From JBNJEA01 sp051745395 (GTDB lineage: Bacteria; Desulfobacterota; Desulfobacteria; Desulfobacterales; Desulfosalsimonadaceae): 41,172 nucleotides of DNA. The notes beneath the pieces are model-generated. The model saw only the letters and a list, made by a program, of their open reading frames with translations, was not told where the DNA came from and ran no database searches. The stretch spans positions 1-41,172 of the forward strand of contig JBNJEA010000008.1 of NCBI GenBank assembly GCA_051745395.1, in the 5' to 3' direction. How positions within the stretch are numbered: position 1 is the first letter of the stretch; each line of letters opens with the position of its first letter. Both the position numbers and the translations under genes were made by a program. Shown here in pieces: positions 1 to 8,102 of the stretch.

Positions 1-8
1 AAAAACTC

Positions 9-40
9 AGTGCCTTAGTGCCTTAGTCCCTTAGTGCCTG
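9..40. repeat. 8-bp tandem repeat (about 4 units)
   Basis: Four consecutive 8-bp units follow the pattern AGTGCCTT; the third has one substitution and the fourth ends in G. The stretch lies downstream of the livG stop codon in apparently non-coding DNA. Short-unit arrays like this are common intergenic elements in Desulfobacterota genomes. I see no coding potential here. Confidence 0.6.
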
Positions 41-62
41 ACCTCCTAAAGTTCCTTTCTGC

Positions 63-81
63 AAAAAAGCCGCCGCAGCGG
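63..81 (-). terminator. possible intrinsic terminator after livG
   Basis: On the minus strand a short hairpin (CCGC stem at 70-73 and 78-81, loop TGCG) is followed by C and six T residues (63-68). It starts 14 bases after the livG stop. The stem is only 4 bp of pure GC, so this is a weak call, but its position at the end of the liv operon fits. Confidence 0.4.
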
Positions 82-94
82 AATAAAAAGCTTT

Positions 95-955
95 TTACGA
101 GTTTACGGAAAACGCCGGCTCATGCTCAGGGCGGCCGGCGTCGTTTTCGTCCTTGGGCTGTCCCAGGTAGGCCGCCATGACGGCTTGGTCGGCCTGAATT
201 TGCCTGGGCGTGCCTTCGGCGATTTTGCGACCCTGGTCGAGCACCACGATGCGGTCGGATACCGTCATGGTCAGGTTCATGTCATGTTCGACCAACAGTA
301 CGGAAACGCCCTGGCTTCGGATTTGTTGGATCAAATCCCCGAGTTGCCCGGTTTCGGACATGTTTAACCCGGCGGCCGGTTCATCGAGCAGCAGCAGCCG
401 GGGCCGGGCCGCAAGCGCCCGGGCCAGTTCCAGCAGCCGCTGCCATCCAAACGGCAAATCGCCGCTGCAGCGGTCGGCATAGCCGCTCAGGCCGACAAAA
501 TCGAGCAGTTCCATTGCCTTTTCCCATGCCTGCTTTTCCTCCCGGCCGACTTTCGGCGGCCGCAGCAGGCTGCCGATCATCCCGCAGCGGGTCCGGGTAT
601 GCAGGCCCACCAGCACATTTTCCAGTACGGTCATGCTCTGAAACAGTTCAACGTTTTGAAACGTCCGGGCAATACCGATGCGCACGAGTTCGTGGATTTG
701 GGTGTTTGCAATCGATTTGCCGTTAAAGTCGATCGTGCCGGCATCTGCGGGAAACACGCCGGTGATGAGGTTAAACAGGGTGGTTTTGCCGGCGCCGTTG
801 GGCCCGATCAGGCCGGTGATCGCCTCGTTTTCGATGGAAAACGTAATGTCGGACAACGCCTGGACGCCGCCAAAGGCCCGGGAAACGGAATCAATGGTCA
901 GAAGGGAGGTATCACCGGTCACTGGTTTTGCCTTTTTTTCTGCGGGTTCGTTCAT
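95..955 (-). CDS. livG: branched-chain amino acid ABC transporter ATP-binding protein LivG
   Basis: One of the two cytoplasmic ATPases that usually drive LivHM-type import of hydrophobic amino acids. The 286-residue product has Walker A GPNGAGKTT near residue 51, the LivG-type RTFQNVELF segment, and Walker B LLLLDEPAAGL near residue 189 followed by the H-loop LLVEHDM. The variant segment before Walker B, in place of LSGGQ, is typical of LivG. The ATG at 955 overlaps livM by 44 bases and has no clear Shine-Dalgarno. An in-frame GTG at 922, behind an AAAGG, is a credible alternative start. It is the last gene of a livK-H-M-G run. The partner ATPase LivF is not found in the 94 bases downstream. 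Confidence 0.93.
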   Translation of the reverse strand: MNEPAEKKAKPVTGDTSLLTIDSVSRAFGGVQALSDITFSIENEAITGLIGPNGAGKTTLFNLITGVFPADAGTIDFNGKSIANTQIHELVRIGIARTFQNVELFQSMTVLENVLVGLHTRTRCGMIGSLLRPPKVGREEKQAWEKAMELLDFVGLSGYADRCSGDLPFGWQRLLELARALAARPRLLLLDEPAAGLNMSETGQLGDLIQQIRSQGVSVLLVEHDMNLTMTVSDRIVVLDQGRKIAEGTPRQIQADQAVMAAYLGQPKDENDAGRPEHEPAFSVNS

Positions 956-1880
956 AAATATCGATTGTGCCCCGAATCAGGCCCCGGGGCAGAAAAATCA
1001 TGACCGTCATCAAAATCAAGCCATAGACCACCATCTCAAAATCGGAAAAGGCGTGCAGCCATTCCGGCAGCAGTGTCAGCAGGGATGCGCCGAAAAGCGC
1101 CCCCCAGATGCTGGCCATGCCGCCGATGACCACCATAGTGACAATGCGGATCGAGGTGATAAAATCAAAGGTCCCGGGGCTGATGAAATAGACCAGGTGG
1201 GCGTATAAAAAGCCGGCAAAAGCCGCCATGCCGGCGCTGAATACAAAAACCTGGAGCTTTAAGGCCTTGGTGTCCACGCCAACGGCAGCAGCGGCTTTTT
1301 CGCCGTCATGAATCGATCGCAGTGCCCGGCCCACCCGGGAATGGATAATCCGTTGGCACATGATAATGGCCAGCAACACCGCCGCCCAGACCAGAATGAA
1401 ATAGCTCCGGTTGGAGGTAAATGCCAGCGGGCCGATTTCAAGCGGCGGGATACCGACAAACCCGGAGGCGCCGCCGGTCACCGAGTCCCATTCCCGGAAC
1501 AGGATGTGGACGATCATGCCGAATCCCAGCGTGCCCATGCCCAGGTAATACCCGGTCAGCCGAAGAGTGGGGATGCCCACTACCCAGGCCACTGCCATGG
1601 CGGCGAGGACGGCTGCCGGCAGGGCCAGCAGGGGCGGCAGATTGTATGTGGTCGACAGCACGGCGGTGGTATAGGCCCCGATACCGTAAAAAGCGGCATG
1701 GCCCAGCGATATCTGGCCGGCGTAGCCCATGAGCATGTTCAGGCTCAACGCCAGCAGGGTATTGATGCCGATAAAGATCAGTATTTGCAGGTAATAAGGG
1801 CTTTTGACCAGGGTGCCAACCGCTGTTACCAGCAAGATAAAAAGGGCGTAGGCCATTCGGTTTCGGGTCTTTTGCGTCAT
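912..1880 (-). CDS. livM: branched-chain amino acid ABC transporter permease LivM
   Basis: Inner-membrane permease of about 322 residues, typical for LivM, rich in hydrophobic helices. The family signature MLMGYAGQISLGHAAFYGIG lies near residue 55, and the C-terminal EAA-like region (SIRIVTMVVIGGMASIWGAL) is present. A longer open frame runs upstream to 2048, but it overlaps livH. The start at 1880 (MTQKTRNRMAY) gives a normal N-terminus and only a 2-base gap from the livH stop. The gene sits between livH and livG and is co-transcribed on the minus strand. Confidence 0.93.
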   Translation of the reverse strand: MTQKTRNRMAYALFILLVTAVGTLVKSPYYLQILIFIGINTLLALSLNMLMGYAGQISLGHAAFYGIGAYTTAVLSTTYNLPPLLALPAAVLAAMAVAWVVGIPTLRLTGYYLGMGTLGFGMIVHILFREWDSVTGGASGFVGIPPLEIGPLAFTSNRSYFILVWAAVLLAIIMCQRIIHSRVGRALRSIHDGEKAAAAVGVDTKALKLQVFVFSAGMAAFAGFLYAHLVYFISPGTFDFITSIRIVTMVVIGGMASIWGALFGASLLTLLPEWLHAFSDFEMVVYGLILMTVMIFLPRGLIRGTIDIYERTRRKKGKTSDR

Positions 1881-1882
1881 TG

Positions 1883-2758
1883 TTAAAACCGTTTCACGTT
1901 CGCAGCGCTGATAATGCCTTCCGGACGGACATACAGGATAAACAAAAGCAAGAGAAAAGCCGTGGCATCCTTTAATCCGGAGGATACCAGGCCCACGCCG
2001 AGCGATTCGAGAATGCCGAGGAGAAATCCGCCTATAATACCGCCCCACAGGCTGCCCAGCCCGCCGAGCATGGCGGCGCAGAACCCTTTCAACCCGAGCA
2101 TGGTGCCCATGTCATAGCTGGGCATGGTAACCGGGGCGATAATGCTGCCGGCCACCGCCCCCATGCCCGTGGATAGGCCGAAGGCCAGCAGGATCATTAA
2201 CTTTGAAGGAATCCCCACCAGCCAGGCGGCCCGTTTGCTGATGGCACAGGCCGCCATGGCCTTTCCGGTCATGGTTTTTTTGTAAAACAGATGCAGTCCT
2301 GTTGTCAGCACAACGACAATGACCAGAATCCAGATGCTTTGCATCAGCAGTTTGGCCCCGGCGATATCGATGGGGGCATGATCGGAAAAGGCCGGCATGC
2401 TGTAGGCGTCCTTGCCCCAGATCAGCATGCCCACCCCCCGCAGAAAAATCGATGCCCCGACGGTAATGATGATCAGCACGATCGGTTCGGGCTGCCGGAC
2501 CGTACGGATGGCCAGCCGTTCAAACAGTAAGCCGATGCATGCCACGGAAATGACGCTTAATAAAAAAGCCGGCAGCAGGGGAAATCCGAACGTGACGGCC
2601 AGCGATACCATGACCAGGGCGCCGAGCATGACAAATTCGCCGTGGGCGAAATTGATCAGCTCGGTGGAACTGTAGAGCATGGAAAATCCCAGGGCAATAA
2701 TGGCGTAGATCGCCCCGTTGGTGATCCCGGAGAATATGTATTGTAGGATTTCCTGCAT
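1883..2758 (-). CDS. livH: branched-chain amino acid ABC transporter permease LivH
   Basis: Second inner-membrane permease of the Liv importer, 291 residues, the usual family length. It starts MQEILQYIFSGITNGAIYAI and carries the LivH signature ALGFSMLYSSTELINFAHGE near residue 22, plus the EAA-like loop around GLKGFCAAMLGGLGSLWGG near residue 225. Its start directly abuts the stop of livK and its stop lies 2 bases before livM, so the genes are tightly coupled. The substrate cannot be read from the sequence; the family imports branched-chain or aromatic amino acids and, in some anaerobes, aromatic acids. Confidence 0.93.
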   Translation of the reverse strand: MQEILQYIFSGITNGAIYAIIALGFSMLYSSTELINFAHGEFVMLGALVMVSLAVTFGFPLLPAFLLSVISVACIGLLFERLAIRTVRQPEPIVLIIITVGASIFLRGVGMLIWGKDAYSMPAFSDHAPIDIAGAKLLMQSIWILVIVVVLTTGLHLFYKKTMTGKAMAACAISKRAAWLVGIPSKLMILLAFGLSTGMGAVAGSIIAPVTMPSYDMGTMLGLKGFCAAMLGGLGSLWGGIIGGFLLGILESLGVGLVSSGLKDATAFLLLLFILYVRPEGIISAANVKRF

Positions 2759-3931
2759 TTATTTGTTGACCAGTTTCCAGGTTCCGTCCTTGATGCGTAC
2801 CATCACGAAGGCCGACGGATCCAGGCCGTTGTGATCGGTGGCGGAAAAATCAAACACCCCGCTGATGCCTTCATGGTGATCAATGGCTTCCAGGTTGTCG
2901 CGGATGGCAGCCTTGTCGCCTTCTGCGCCTTCCATGGCCTTGGCCAAAAGGTGGACTGCATCATAGGCATACCCGCCGAAGCCCGAGACCGTTTCGTCAT
3001 ACTTGCTTTCATAGGCGTTGATGTAGTCGAGCAGGACCTGTTTTTGCGGGTCATCTTCCGGCAGCAGATCGGCGACTAAAATCTTGCCGGTCGGCAGATA
3101 AATACCTTCCGCCGCATCGCCGGCCAGTTTGATAAACTTGGGAGAGGCCACCCCGTGGCTTTGATACAGGGGGATTTCGAGGCCAAGCTGCTCGGCGTTT
3201 TTGGCAACGACCGCCGGGCCCGGGTTGGTGCCCCAGCATACGATGGCATCCGGTTTTTCGCGCCGGATTTTTGTCAATTGCGAGGTCATGTCGGTATCCT
3301 TGTGGCCGAAGCTTTCCTGGCGGACAATATCGATGCCGAAGTCTGCGGCCTGCTCGATCAACTGTTCCTTTCCGCTTTCGCCAAAGGCGTTGGAAACGGT
3401 GATAATGCCGATTTTTTCGTAGCCCTTCTTGTCCATGTGTTTGTAGATGCTGGCCACTGCCTGAATATCGCTCTGGGCGGTTTTAAAGATATAGGGTTTC
3501 ACGGGTTCGACGATCTTGTTGCCCGCGGCACAGCTGATAAACGGCAATGGATTCCGGGCGATCATGGGCACGACGGCCATGGTGGTCGGGGTGCGGCTGG
3601 GGCCGATAATGGCGGTGACCCGGTCCTTGTTGATCAGCTTGCTGACACTTCTAACCGCCTTGGTCGGGTCGCCTTCGGTATCATAGATGACCGCCTCGAG
3701 TTTGCGGCCGTTGACACCGCCGTTTTCATTGATTTCTTCGATGGCCATCTGCATGGATTTTTTCTCGGGATCGCCTAAAAAGGACGCCGGACCAGTCACG
3801 GCAAAAATGCCCCCGATTTTGTAGGGCGCTTTGTCGGCTTGCCCGAAAACCGCTGGGGTCAAAGCCAAAAAACCGGCAGTGACAATGGCTGCGACCATGG
3901 GGATGATACGGCGTTGTTTTGCTGACAACAT
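2759..3931 (-). CDS. livK: branched-chain amino acid ABC transporter periplasmic binding protein LivK
   Basis: Type 1 periplasmic binding protein that delivers substrate to LivHM. The start at 3931 is preferred over the longest frame (4039) because GGAGAA stands just upstream and the resulting N-terminus (MLSAKQRRIIP, then a hydrophobic stretch to VFGQA) is a normal Sec signal peptide. The mature protein has the family features GPASFLGDPEKKSMQMAIEE and NENGGVNGRKLEAVIYDTEG, and IIGPSRTP in the first lobe. The length of 390 residues is usual. Ligand specificity is unknown; the neighbouring phenylacetate-CoA ligase and ACT genes point to aromatic or branched-chain amino acids. Confidence 0.92.
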   Translation of the reverse strand: MLSAKQRRIIPMVAAIVTAGFLALTPAVFGQADKAPYKIGGIFAVTGPASFLGDPEKKSMQMAIEEINENGGVNGRKLEAVIYDTEGDPTKAVRSVSKLINKDRVTAIIGPSRTPTTMAVVPMIARNPLPFISCAAGNKIVEPVKPYIFKTAQSDIQAVASIYKHMDKKGYEKIGIITVSNAFGESGKEQLIEQAADFGIDIVRQESFGHKDTDMTSQLTKIRREKPDAIVCWGTNPGPAVVAKNAEQLGLEIPLYQSHGVASPKFIKLAGDAAEGIYLPTGKILVADLLPEDDPQKQVLLDYINAYESKYDETVSGFGGYAYDAVHLLAKAMEGAEGDKAAIRDNLEAIDHHEGISGVFDFSATDHNGLDPSAFVMVRIKDGTWKLVNK

Positions 3932-4056
3932 GATGCGTTCTCCTTCTATCATTGGGGTTATTGTCCGAAGGCGGCAATGATGGTGCGTTGAAACCCGCCG
4001 TTTTGCAAAAAAAGGCGCCGGCAGTAAAGGGCTTGCCATTCAGACGGCAAAAGTGG

Positions 4057-4488
4057 CTACATGGTGTATAGCTTGGCGCCGTTGATGATGGCGATTCCGT
4101 TTTCGCTCAGCACCCGGATGGCTTCATCGAGGTTGTCGAAGCGGAAAATCATCACGGCGTTGTTGCCGCTTTGCTGAACAAAGGCATACATGTATTCCAC
4201 GTTGATGCCGGCCTGAAAGAGGGTGTCGAGGATCCTGTGCAGCCCCCCCGGCTGGTCCTGGACCTCGACGGCGACCACGCGGGTTTTGCGCACTGTAAAC
4301 CCGCCGTTTTTCAGGGTCTCTTCGGCCTTTGCATTGTCGTCGACAATCAACCGCAGCACCCCGAAGTCGGTGGTATCGGCCAAAGAAAGCGCCCGGATGT
4401 TGACCCCGGCGTCACTTAATATGCCGGTGACTTCGGATAGACGGCCGGCCTTGTTTTCCAGAAAGATTGAAATCTGTTCGGCTTTCAT
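4057..4488 (-). CDS. tandem ACT-domain protein
   Basis: A 143-residue protein made of two ACT domains (about 1-68 and 69-143) and nothing else. Each begins with the amino-acid-binding turn of the fold: ENKAGRLSEV near residue 11 and DQPGGLHRIL near residue 78. Stand-alone tandem ACT proteins are often encoded beside phenylacetate-CoA ligase and Liv transporters in anaerobes, and probably sense an amino acid or regulate a partner enzyme. No DNA-binding or catalytic domain is present. It has a good ribosome-binding site (AAGGAGACCCC before ATG) and lies 65 bases downstream of the ligase gene in the same orientation. Its partner is not known from the sequence. Confidence 0.85.
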   Translation of the reverse strand: MKAEQISIFLENKAGRLSEVTGILSDAGVNIRALSLADTTDFGVLRLIVDDNAKAEETLKNGGFTVRKTRVVAVEVQDQPGGLHRILDTLFQAGINVEYMYAFVQQSGNNAVMIFRFDNLDEAIRVLSENGIAIINGAKLYTM

Positions 4489-4553
4489 GGGGTCTCCTTG
4501 TCGAAATCGTCATTGGCGTTTGGTAATACATTTGCATCATTATTAAACATAGA

Positions 4554-5855
4554 TTACATTTCCCGGCGGTCAATGACCCGGACGGCTTTGCCCTGGCTGC
4601 GGGTGATGCTTTTGGGCTCGGCGAGCTTGACCACGGCCGAAACCCCCAAGGTTTCCTTGATGTCTTTTTCAATGCGGCCGGCCAGGCGCTGGAGCTCCTT
4701 GACCTCGTCTGAAAAGATCTCTTCGCTGACTTCGACCGAAACGGTGAGGATGTCCAGGTTGTCTTTCCGGTCGACTTCCATCTGGTAATGTGGCTCGACG
4801 CCTTCGATTTCCATGAGCACGCTTTCGATCTGGGAGGGAAAGACATTGACGCCCCGAATGATGAGCATGTCGTCGGTGCGGCCGCTGACCTTGTTCATCC
4901 GGACCATGGTCCGGCCGCAGATGCAGGGTTCCGGGTTCAATGTGGTAATGTCGCGCGTGCGGTACCGGATAACGGGGAAAGCCTCCTTGGTAATCGATGT
5001 GATCACCAGTTCGCCCGGTTCGCCGTAGGGCAGGGTCTCACCGGTGGCCGGGTCGATGATTTCCGGGATGAAGTGGTCTTCGAAAAAGTGAAGACCGTTT
5101 TGGGCCTCGTGGCATTCAATGGATACGCCGGGGCCGAGGACTTCGCTTAAGCCGTAGATGTCGACGGCCTTGAGGTTGAGCTTGTCCTCCATTTCCCGGC
5201 GCATGTTTTCCGACCACGGTTCTGCGCCGAAAACGCCGAAGCGGAAATGTAAGTCCCGGAAAGAAACTCCCATTTCTTCGGCGGCTTCGGCCAGATGCAG
5301 GGCGTAGGAAGGCGTGGCCGTCAAAATGCTCGGGCCGAAGTCTTTCATGATGATGACCTGCCGCTTCGTGTTGCCGCCGGAAACCGGGATCACCGAAGCC
5401 CCCAGTTGTTCGGCGCCGTAATGGACCCCCAGGCCGCCGGTAAACAACCCGTAGCCGTATGCATTGTGGATGATATCGCCGCGCGTGGCGCCGCCGGCGG
5501 CCAGCGCCCGGGCCATCAGCTCCGCCCAGGTGGTGATGTCGCGGGCCGTATAGCCCACCACCGTGGGCTGGCCGGTGGTGCCGGATGAGGCGTGGATGCG
5601 CACCACATTGTCCATGGGCACGGCAAACATGCCGAAGGGATAATTGTCGCGCAGGTCCTGCTTGGTGGTAAAGGGCAACTGGCTTAAATCCGACAGCGAG
5701 TTGATGTCTGCCGGCGAGATCCCCGCGGCGTCGAATTGCTTGCGATAAAAGGGCACGGTGGCGTAAACCCGTGACAGGGTGGCCTGCAGGCGCCGGAGTT
5801 GAATGGATTCAAGCGCCTCGCGGGGCATGGTTTCATACTCGATGTTGTAAATCAT
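4554..5855 (-). CDS. paaK: phenylacetate--CoA ligase (AMP-forming)
   Basis: Adenylate-forming enzyme that activates phenylacetate or related aryl acids to CoA thioesters. The 433-residue length is typical. Motifs: nucleotide loop HASSGTTGQPTVVGYT near residue 89, adenine region YGLSEVLGPGV near residue 235, YRTRDIT near residue 298, the hinge GRTDDMLIIRGVNVFPSQIE near residue 323, and the terminal catalytic lysine in SQGKAVRV. GGAGGA precedes the ATG. Together with the Liv transporter and ACT gene it suggests catabolism of aromatic amino acids through aryl-acetyl-CoA, although the usual partner indolepyruvate:ferredoxin oxidoreductase genes are not in the window. The leader upstream is structured and may control expression. 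Confidence 0.93.
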   Translation of the reverse strand: MIYNIEYETMPREALESIQLRRLQATLSRVYATVPFYRKQFDAAGISPADINSLSDLSQLPFTTKQDLRDNYPFGMFAVPMDNVVRIHASSGTTGQPTVVGYTARDITTWAELMARALAAGGATRGDIIHNAYGYGLFTGGLGVHYGAEQLGASVIPVSGGNTKRQVIIMKDFGPSILTATPSYALHLAEAAEEMGVSFRDLHFRFGVFGAEPWSENMRREMEDKLNLKAVDIYGLSEVLGPGVSIECHEAQNGLHFFEDHFIPEIIDPATGETLPYGEPGELVITSITKEAFPVIRYRTRDITTLNPEPCICGRTMVRMNKVSGRTDDMLIIRGVNVFPSQIESVLMEIEGVEPHYQMEVDRKDNLDILTVSVEVSEEIFSDEVKELQRLAGRIEKDIKETLGVSAVVKLAEPKSITRSQGKAVRVIDRREM

Positions 5856-5900
5856 TGGCGACGTCCTCCTTCGAGTGGTGGTTTCAACGATCCGCCGGGG

Positions 5901-5927
5901 ATATCATTTGATATAGGTTGATATAGG
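5901..5927. promoter_or_regulatory. tandem repeat and palindrome upstream of paaK (candidate operator)
   Basis: Two exact copies of TTGATATAGG lie head to tail (5908-5917, 5918-5927), and the first overlaps the palindrome ATATCATTTGATAT (5901-5914; arms ATATCA/TGATAT). The AT-rich block sits between the terminator-like hairpin and the paaK start, where an operator or promoter would be expected. No convincing -35/-10 pair could be assigned. Confidence 0.4.
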
Positions 5928-5928
5928 T

Positions 5929-5964
5929 AAAAAAAAGGCCGCAGGGCGGGCGCCCCACGGCCTT
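5929..5964 (-). terminator. intrinsic terminator upstream of paaK
   Basis: On the minus strand a strong hairpin has outer stem AAGGCCG/CGGCCTT (5935-5941 with 5958-5964) and inner stem GGGC/GCCC, followed by eight T residues (5929-5936). It has the full form of a Rho-independent terminator. It could end the crotonase transcript coming from 6214, or act as an attenuator for paaK, whose start is only 74 bases further on. Confidence 0.75.
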
Positions 5965-6057
5965 GAAAGAGAAAACCATGGGGACCCGTACCGTCGTGTC
6001 TTCCCATGGCTTAATCGCGTTATTCGACTGGTTTACCTCGCCGGTCCATGGGAAGAC
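5965..6057 (-). other. structured leader RNA, possible attenuator of paaK
   Basis: In minus-strand orientation, a perfect 12-bp inverted repeat (5998-6009 with 6046-6057; arm GTCTTCCCATGG) encloses a 36-base loop. Its 3' arm can pair instead with 5976-5982 (7 bp, CCATGGG/CCCATGG), because three CCATGG motifs occur within 76 bases. These mutually exclusive stems are followed by the intrinsic terminator at 5929-5964, the layout of a riboswitch or attenuator. I do not recognise a known riboswitch consensus. A 51-codon frame (6007-5852, minus) begins inside the stem, reads through the terminator and ends by overlapping the paaK ATG. The intergenic gap from 5856 to 6213 contains nothing else I can identify. 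Confidence 0.5.
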
Positions 6058-6213
6058 TTCTTAAAGAAAAAAAAGTTCCCGAAACCGGCAATCCATGCAT
6101 GATTTTGTATCATGGTCGATCACTGCCTCGTGTGGATTCGGTAAAAATAAAGTTTTTTAGATTTTTCTTTTTCTAAAGCGATACAAGGCGAAATGTCAAG
6201 AGAAAAATCAATA

Positions 6214-7005
6214 TTACCCCTTCCGCCCGCCTTTGAATTCCGGCTGCCGTTTTTCGAGAAAAGCCCGGGTGCCTTCCCGGGCGTCGGGGCTGGCGATGCA
6301 CAGGGAAAATGCCTGGGTTTCGATTTCACAGCCCGTGGCAAGGTCGGCGTTTGTTCCGTCATTGACGGCCTGCTTGGCGTTGAAAAGGGCGACTTTGCCC
6401 TTGGATGCCATGGTTTCGGCCACCTTGGTCACCTCCGCCATCAACTCGTCGGCCGATACCACCTTGTTGACAAGTCCTTTTTGTGCCCCTTCGGCCGCAT
6501 CGATCATTTTGCCGGTAAAAATCATCTCTTTTGCCAGGGACTTGCCGACAAGCCGGGCCAAACGCTGGGTGCCGCCGAAACCGGGGATAATGCCCAGGTT
6601 GATTTCGGGCAGGCCCAGCTTGGCGTTTTCGGATGCATAGATAAAATCGCACGCCAAAGCCATTTCCAGGCCGCCGCCGAGGGCAAAGCCGTTGACCGCG
6701 GCGATGACGGGAATGGGCAGTTTCTGTAGCCGGTCCATGACCCGGTGTCCGTTTTTTGAAAAAAAACGGGCGGCCACGGGGTTTAATTCGTTGATTTCCC
6801 CGATGTCGGCACCGGCCACAAACGCCTTTTCCCCTGTGCCGGTCAAAATCAGGACCCGGATGTCTTCGTTTGCCTCGACTTCATCGAGGGCTGCAAGGAC
6901 TTCATGTAACAGTTGGGTATTTAAGGCATTCAATGCTTTGGGCCGGTTGAAGGCGAGGGTGGCGACGGGCGTGTCTGCGTTGAAAGTGATGGTTTCATAT
7001 GACAT
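6214..7005 (-). CDS. enoyl-CoA hydratase/isomerase family protein (crotonase)
   Basis: A 263-residue crotonase-fold protein that probably hydrates short-chain enoyl-CoA. It has the oxyanion-hole segment FVAGADIGEINEL near residue 63 and NGFALGGGLEMALACDFIYA near residue 102. Both catalytic glutamates of true hydratases are present, in GGGLEMA and in GLPEINLGIIPGFGGTQRL. GCGGAGGATCGCC gives a strong ribosome-binding site. It is on the same strand as paaK but about 360 bases upstream, with a terminator-like hairpin between, so it is probably a separate transcript. The 246 bases between it and the divergent methyltransferase gene must hold promoters for both, but I could not place them. Substrate chain length is unknown. 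Confidence 0.9.
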   Translation of the reverse strand: MSYETITFNADTPVATLAFNRPKALNALNTQLLHEVLAALDEVEANEDIRVLILTGTGEKAFVAGADIGEINELNPVAARFFSKNGHRVMDRLQKLPIPVIAAVNGFALGGGLEMALACDFIYASENAKLGLPEINLGIIPGFGGTQRLARLVGKSLAKEMIFTGKMIDAAEGAQKGLVNKVVSADELMAEVTKVAETMASKGKVALFNAKQAVNDGTNADLATGCEIETQAFSLCIASPDAREGTRAFLEKRQPEFKGGRKG

Positions 7006-7251
7006 GGCGATCCTCCGCTGTTACGTTTACAGATATCAATTCATGATAAAAAATGCTTTAAAAGAGCCTCAATATTTGGTAACCTTATTATTTTTTCTAA
7101 AGAAATGCAACGCTTGGCTGTGATTTCCGTTGTTTTTTCCGCTTCGGTCCCGGTCCGGCCCGGGTGTGTAAGATGGAACTTTTCGCCTGATTGTGCGCGT
7201 TGCAGAATGGGTTTTTACAGTTAACCGTTTCGGTTTGGGAGCTTGAAAGAA

Positions 7252-7866
7252 ATGGACGATTCAGCCGTTATTAAGGCCTATAAAAGATACGCCCGGAATT
7301 ATGACCGCATTTTCGGTAAAATTTTTGAACACGGGCGAAAGCAGTTGATCGAGAACATGAATTGCCGGCAGGGGGAAAAGATCCTTGAAGTCGGGGTGGG
7401 CACCGGTCTGTCGTTTCCGTGCTATCCGGAAGACGTCAACGTCACCGGCATCGACATTTCCCCGGACATGCTCGAAATTGCCAGAAGATACGTCAACGGC
7501 AGCAAGCCGTGCCGCCGGTCGCTGTTTTTGATGGATGCCCAGCGGATGAGTTTTGCCGACAATTCTTTTGACCGGGTGGCGGCCATGTACGTGGTTTCCG
7601 TAGTGCCCCGGCCCGATACGATGATGCGCGAGATCAAACGGGTATGCAAACCCGGCGGCGATATTTTTGTGCTCAACCACTTCAGCAACCAGCAATTGCT
7701 TCCCCGGGCCCTGGAAACTGCTTTGCTGCCGTTTCAAAACCTGCTCGGCTTCAGCCCGCGGTTTTCCCTGGAGGCGTTTTTGCAACATTCCCCCTTGCAT
7801 GTTGTCGACACCTGCCCCGTTAATCTGTTCGGTTACTGGACCCTGATTCACGCCCGAAATATATGA
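7252..7866 (+). CDS. class I SAM-dependent methyltransferase, PmtA/UbiE-like
   Basis: Rossmann-fold methyltransferase of about 204 residues. Motif I ILEVGVGTGLSFPCYP is near residue 43, motif II GIDISPDMLEIARR near residue 68, and the post-motif region DNSFDRVAAMYVVSVVPRP near residue 102. The N-terminal YKRYARNYDRIFGKIFEHGR and overall size resemble phosphatidylethanolamine N-methyltransferases of the Rhodobacter PmtA type, so phospholipid headgroup methylation is possible, but quinone or other small-molecule methylation cannot be excluded. The ATG at 7252 has GGGAG 10 bases upstream; a TTG at 7243 is an alternative start with worse spacing. It appears to be a single-gene transcript ending at the hairpin near 7965. 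Confidence 0.8.
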   Translation: MDDSAVIKAYKRYARNYDRIFGKIFEHGRKQLIENMNCRQGEKILEVGVGTGLSFPCYPEDVNVTGIDISPDMLEIARRYVNGSKPCRRSLFLMDAQRMSFADNSFDRVAAMYVVSVVPRPDTMMREIKRVCKPGGDIFVLNHFSNQQLLPRALETALLPFQNLLGFSPRFSLEAFLQHSPLHVVDTCPVNLFGYWTLIHARNI

Positions 7867-7964
7867 TTGCCAATGTCCATATTCTGCGTTATCCTCACAG
7901 CGGTTGTCACTGACGGCAGGCGGAAAATGGTTTTTCAAGCCAATTCATTGCGATCACTAAAAAT

Positions 7965-7998
7965 AAGGACTTACCGCGCCGGTGGCGTAAGTCCTTCT
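7965..7998. terminator. bidirectional intrinsic terminator
   Basis: A perfect 10-bp stem AAGGACTTAC/GTAAGTCCTT (7965-7974 with 7987-7996) is followed on the plus strand by CTTTGTTTT and on the minus strand by ATTTTTAG. It lies between the plus-strand methyltransferase gene and the minus-strand tRNA-Arg gene and can end both transcripts. Confidence 0.85.
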
Positions 7999-8025
7999 TT
8001 GTTTTAAAACGCGGATTTGGAAACA

Positions 8026-8102
<77 letters not shown>

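Noticed and set aside
1881..2048. N-terminal extension of livM to 2048
   Set aside because: It lies entirely within livH in another frame, and the start at 1880 gives a normal permease N-terminus.
5965..6057. Known riboswitch (c-di-GMP-I, ZTP, glycine, TPP, SAM) upstream of paaK
   Set aside because: None of the conserved core strings of these classes could be found; only the stems and terminator are supported.
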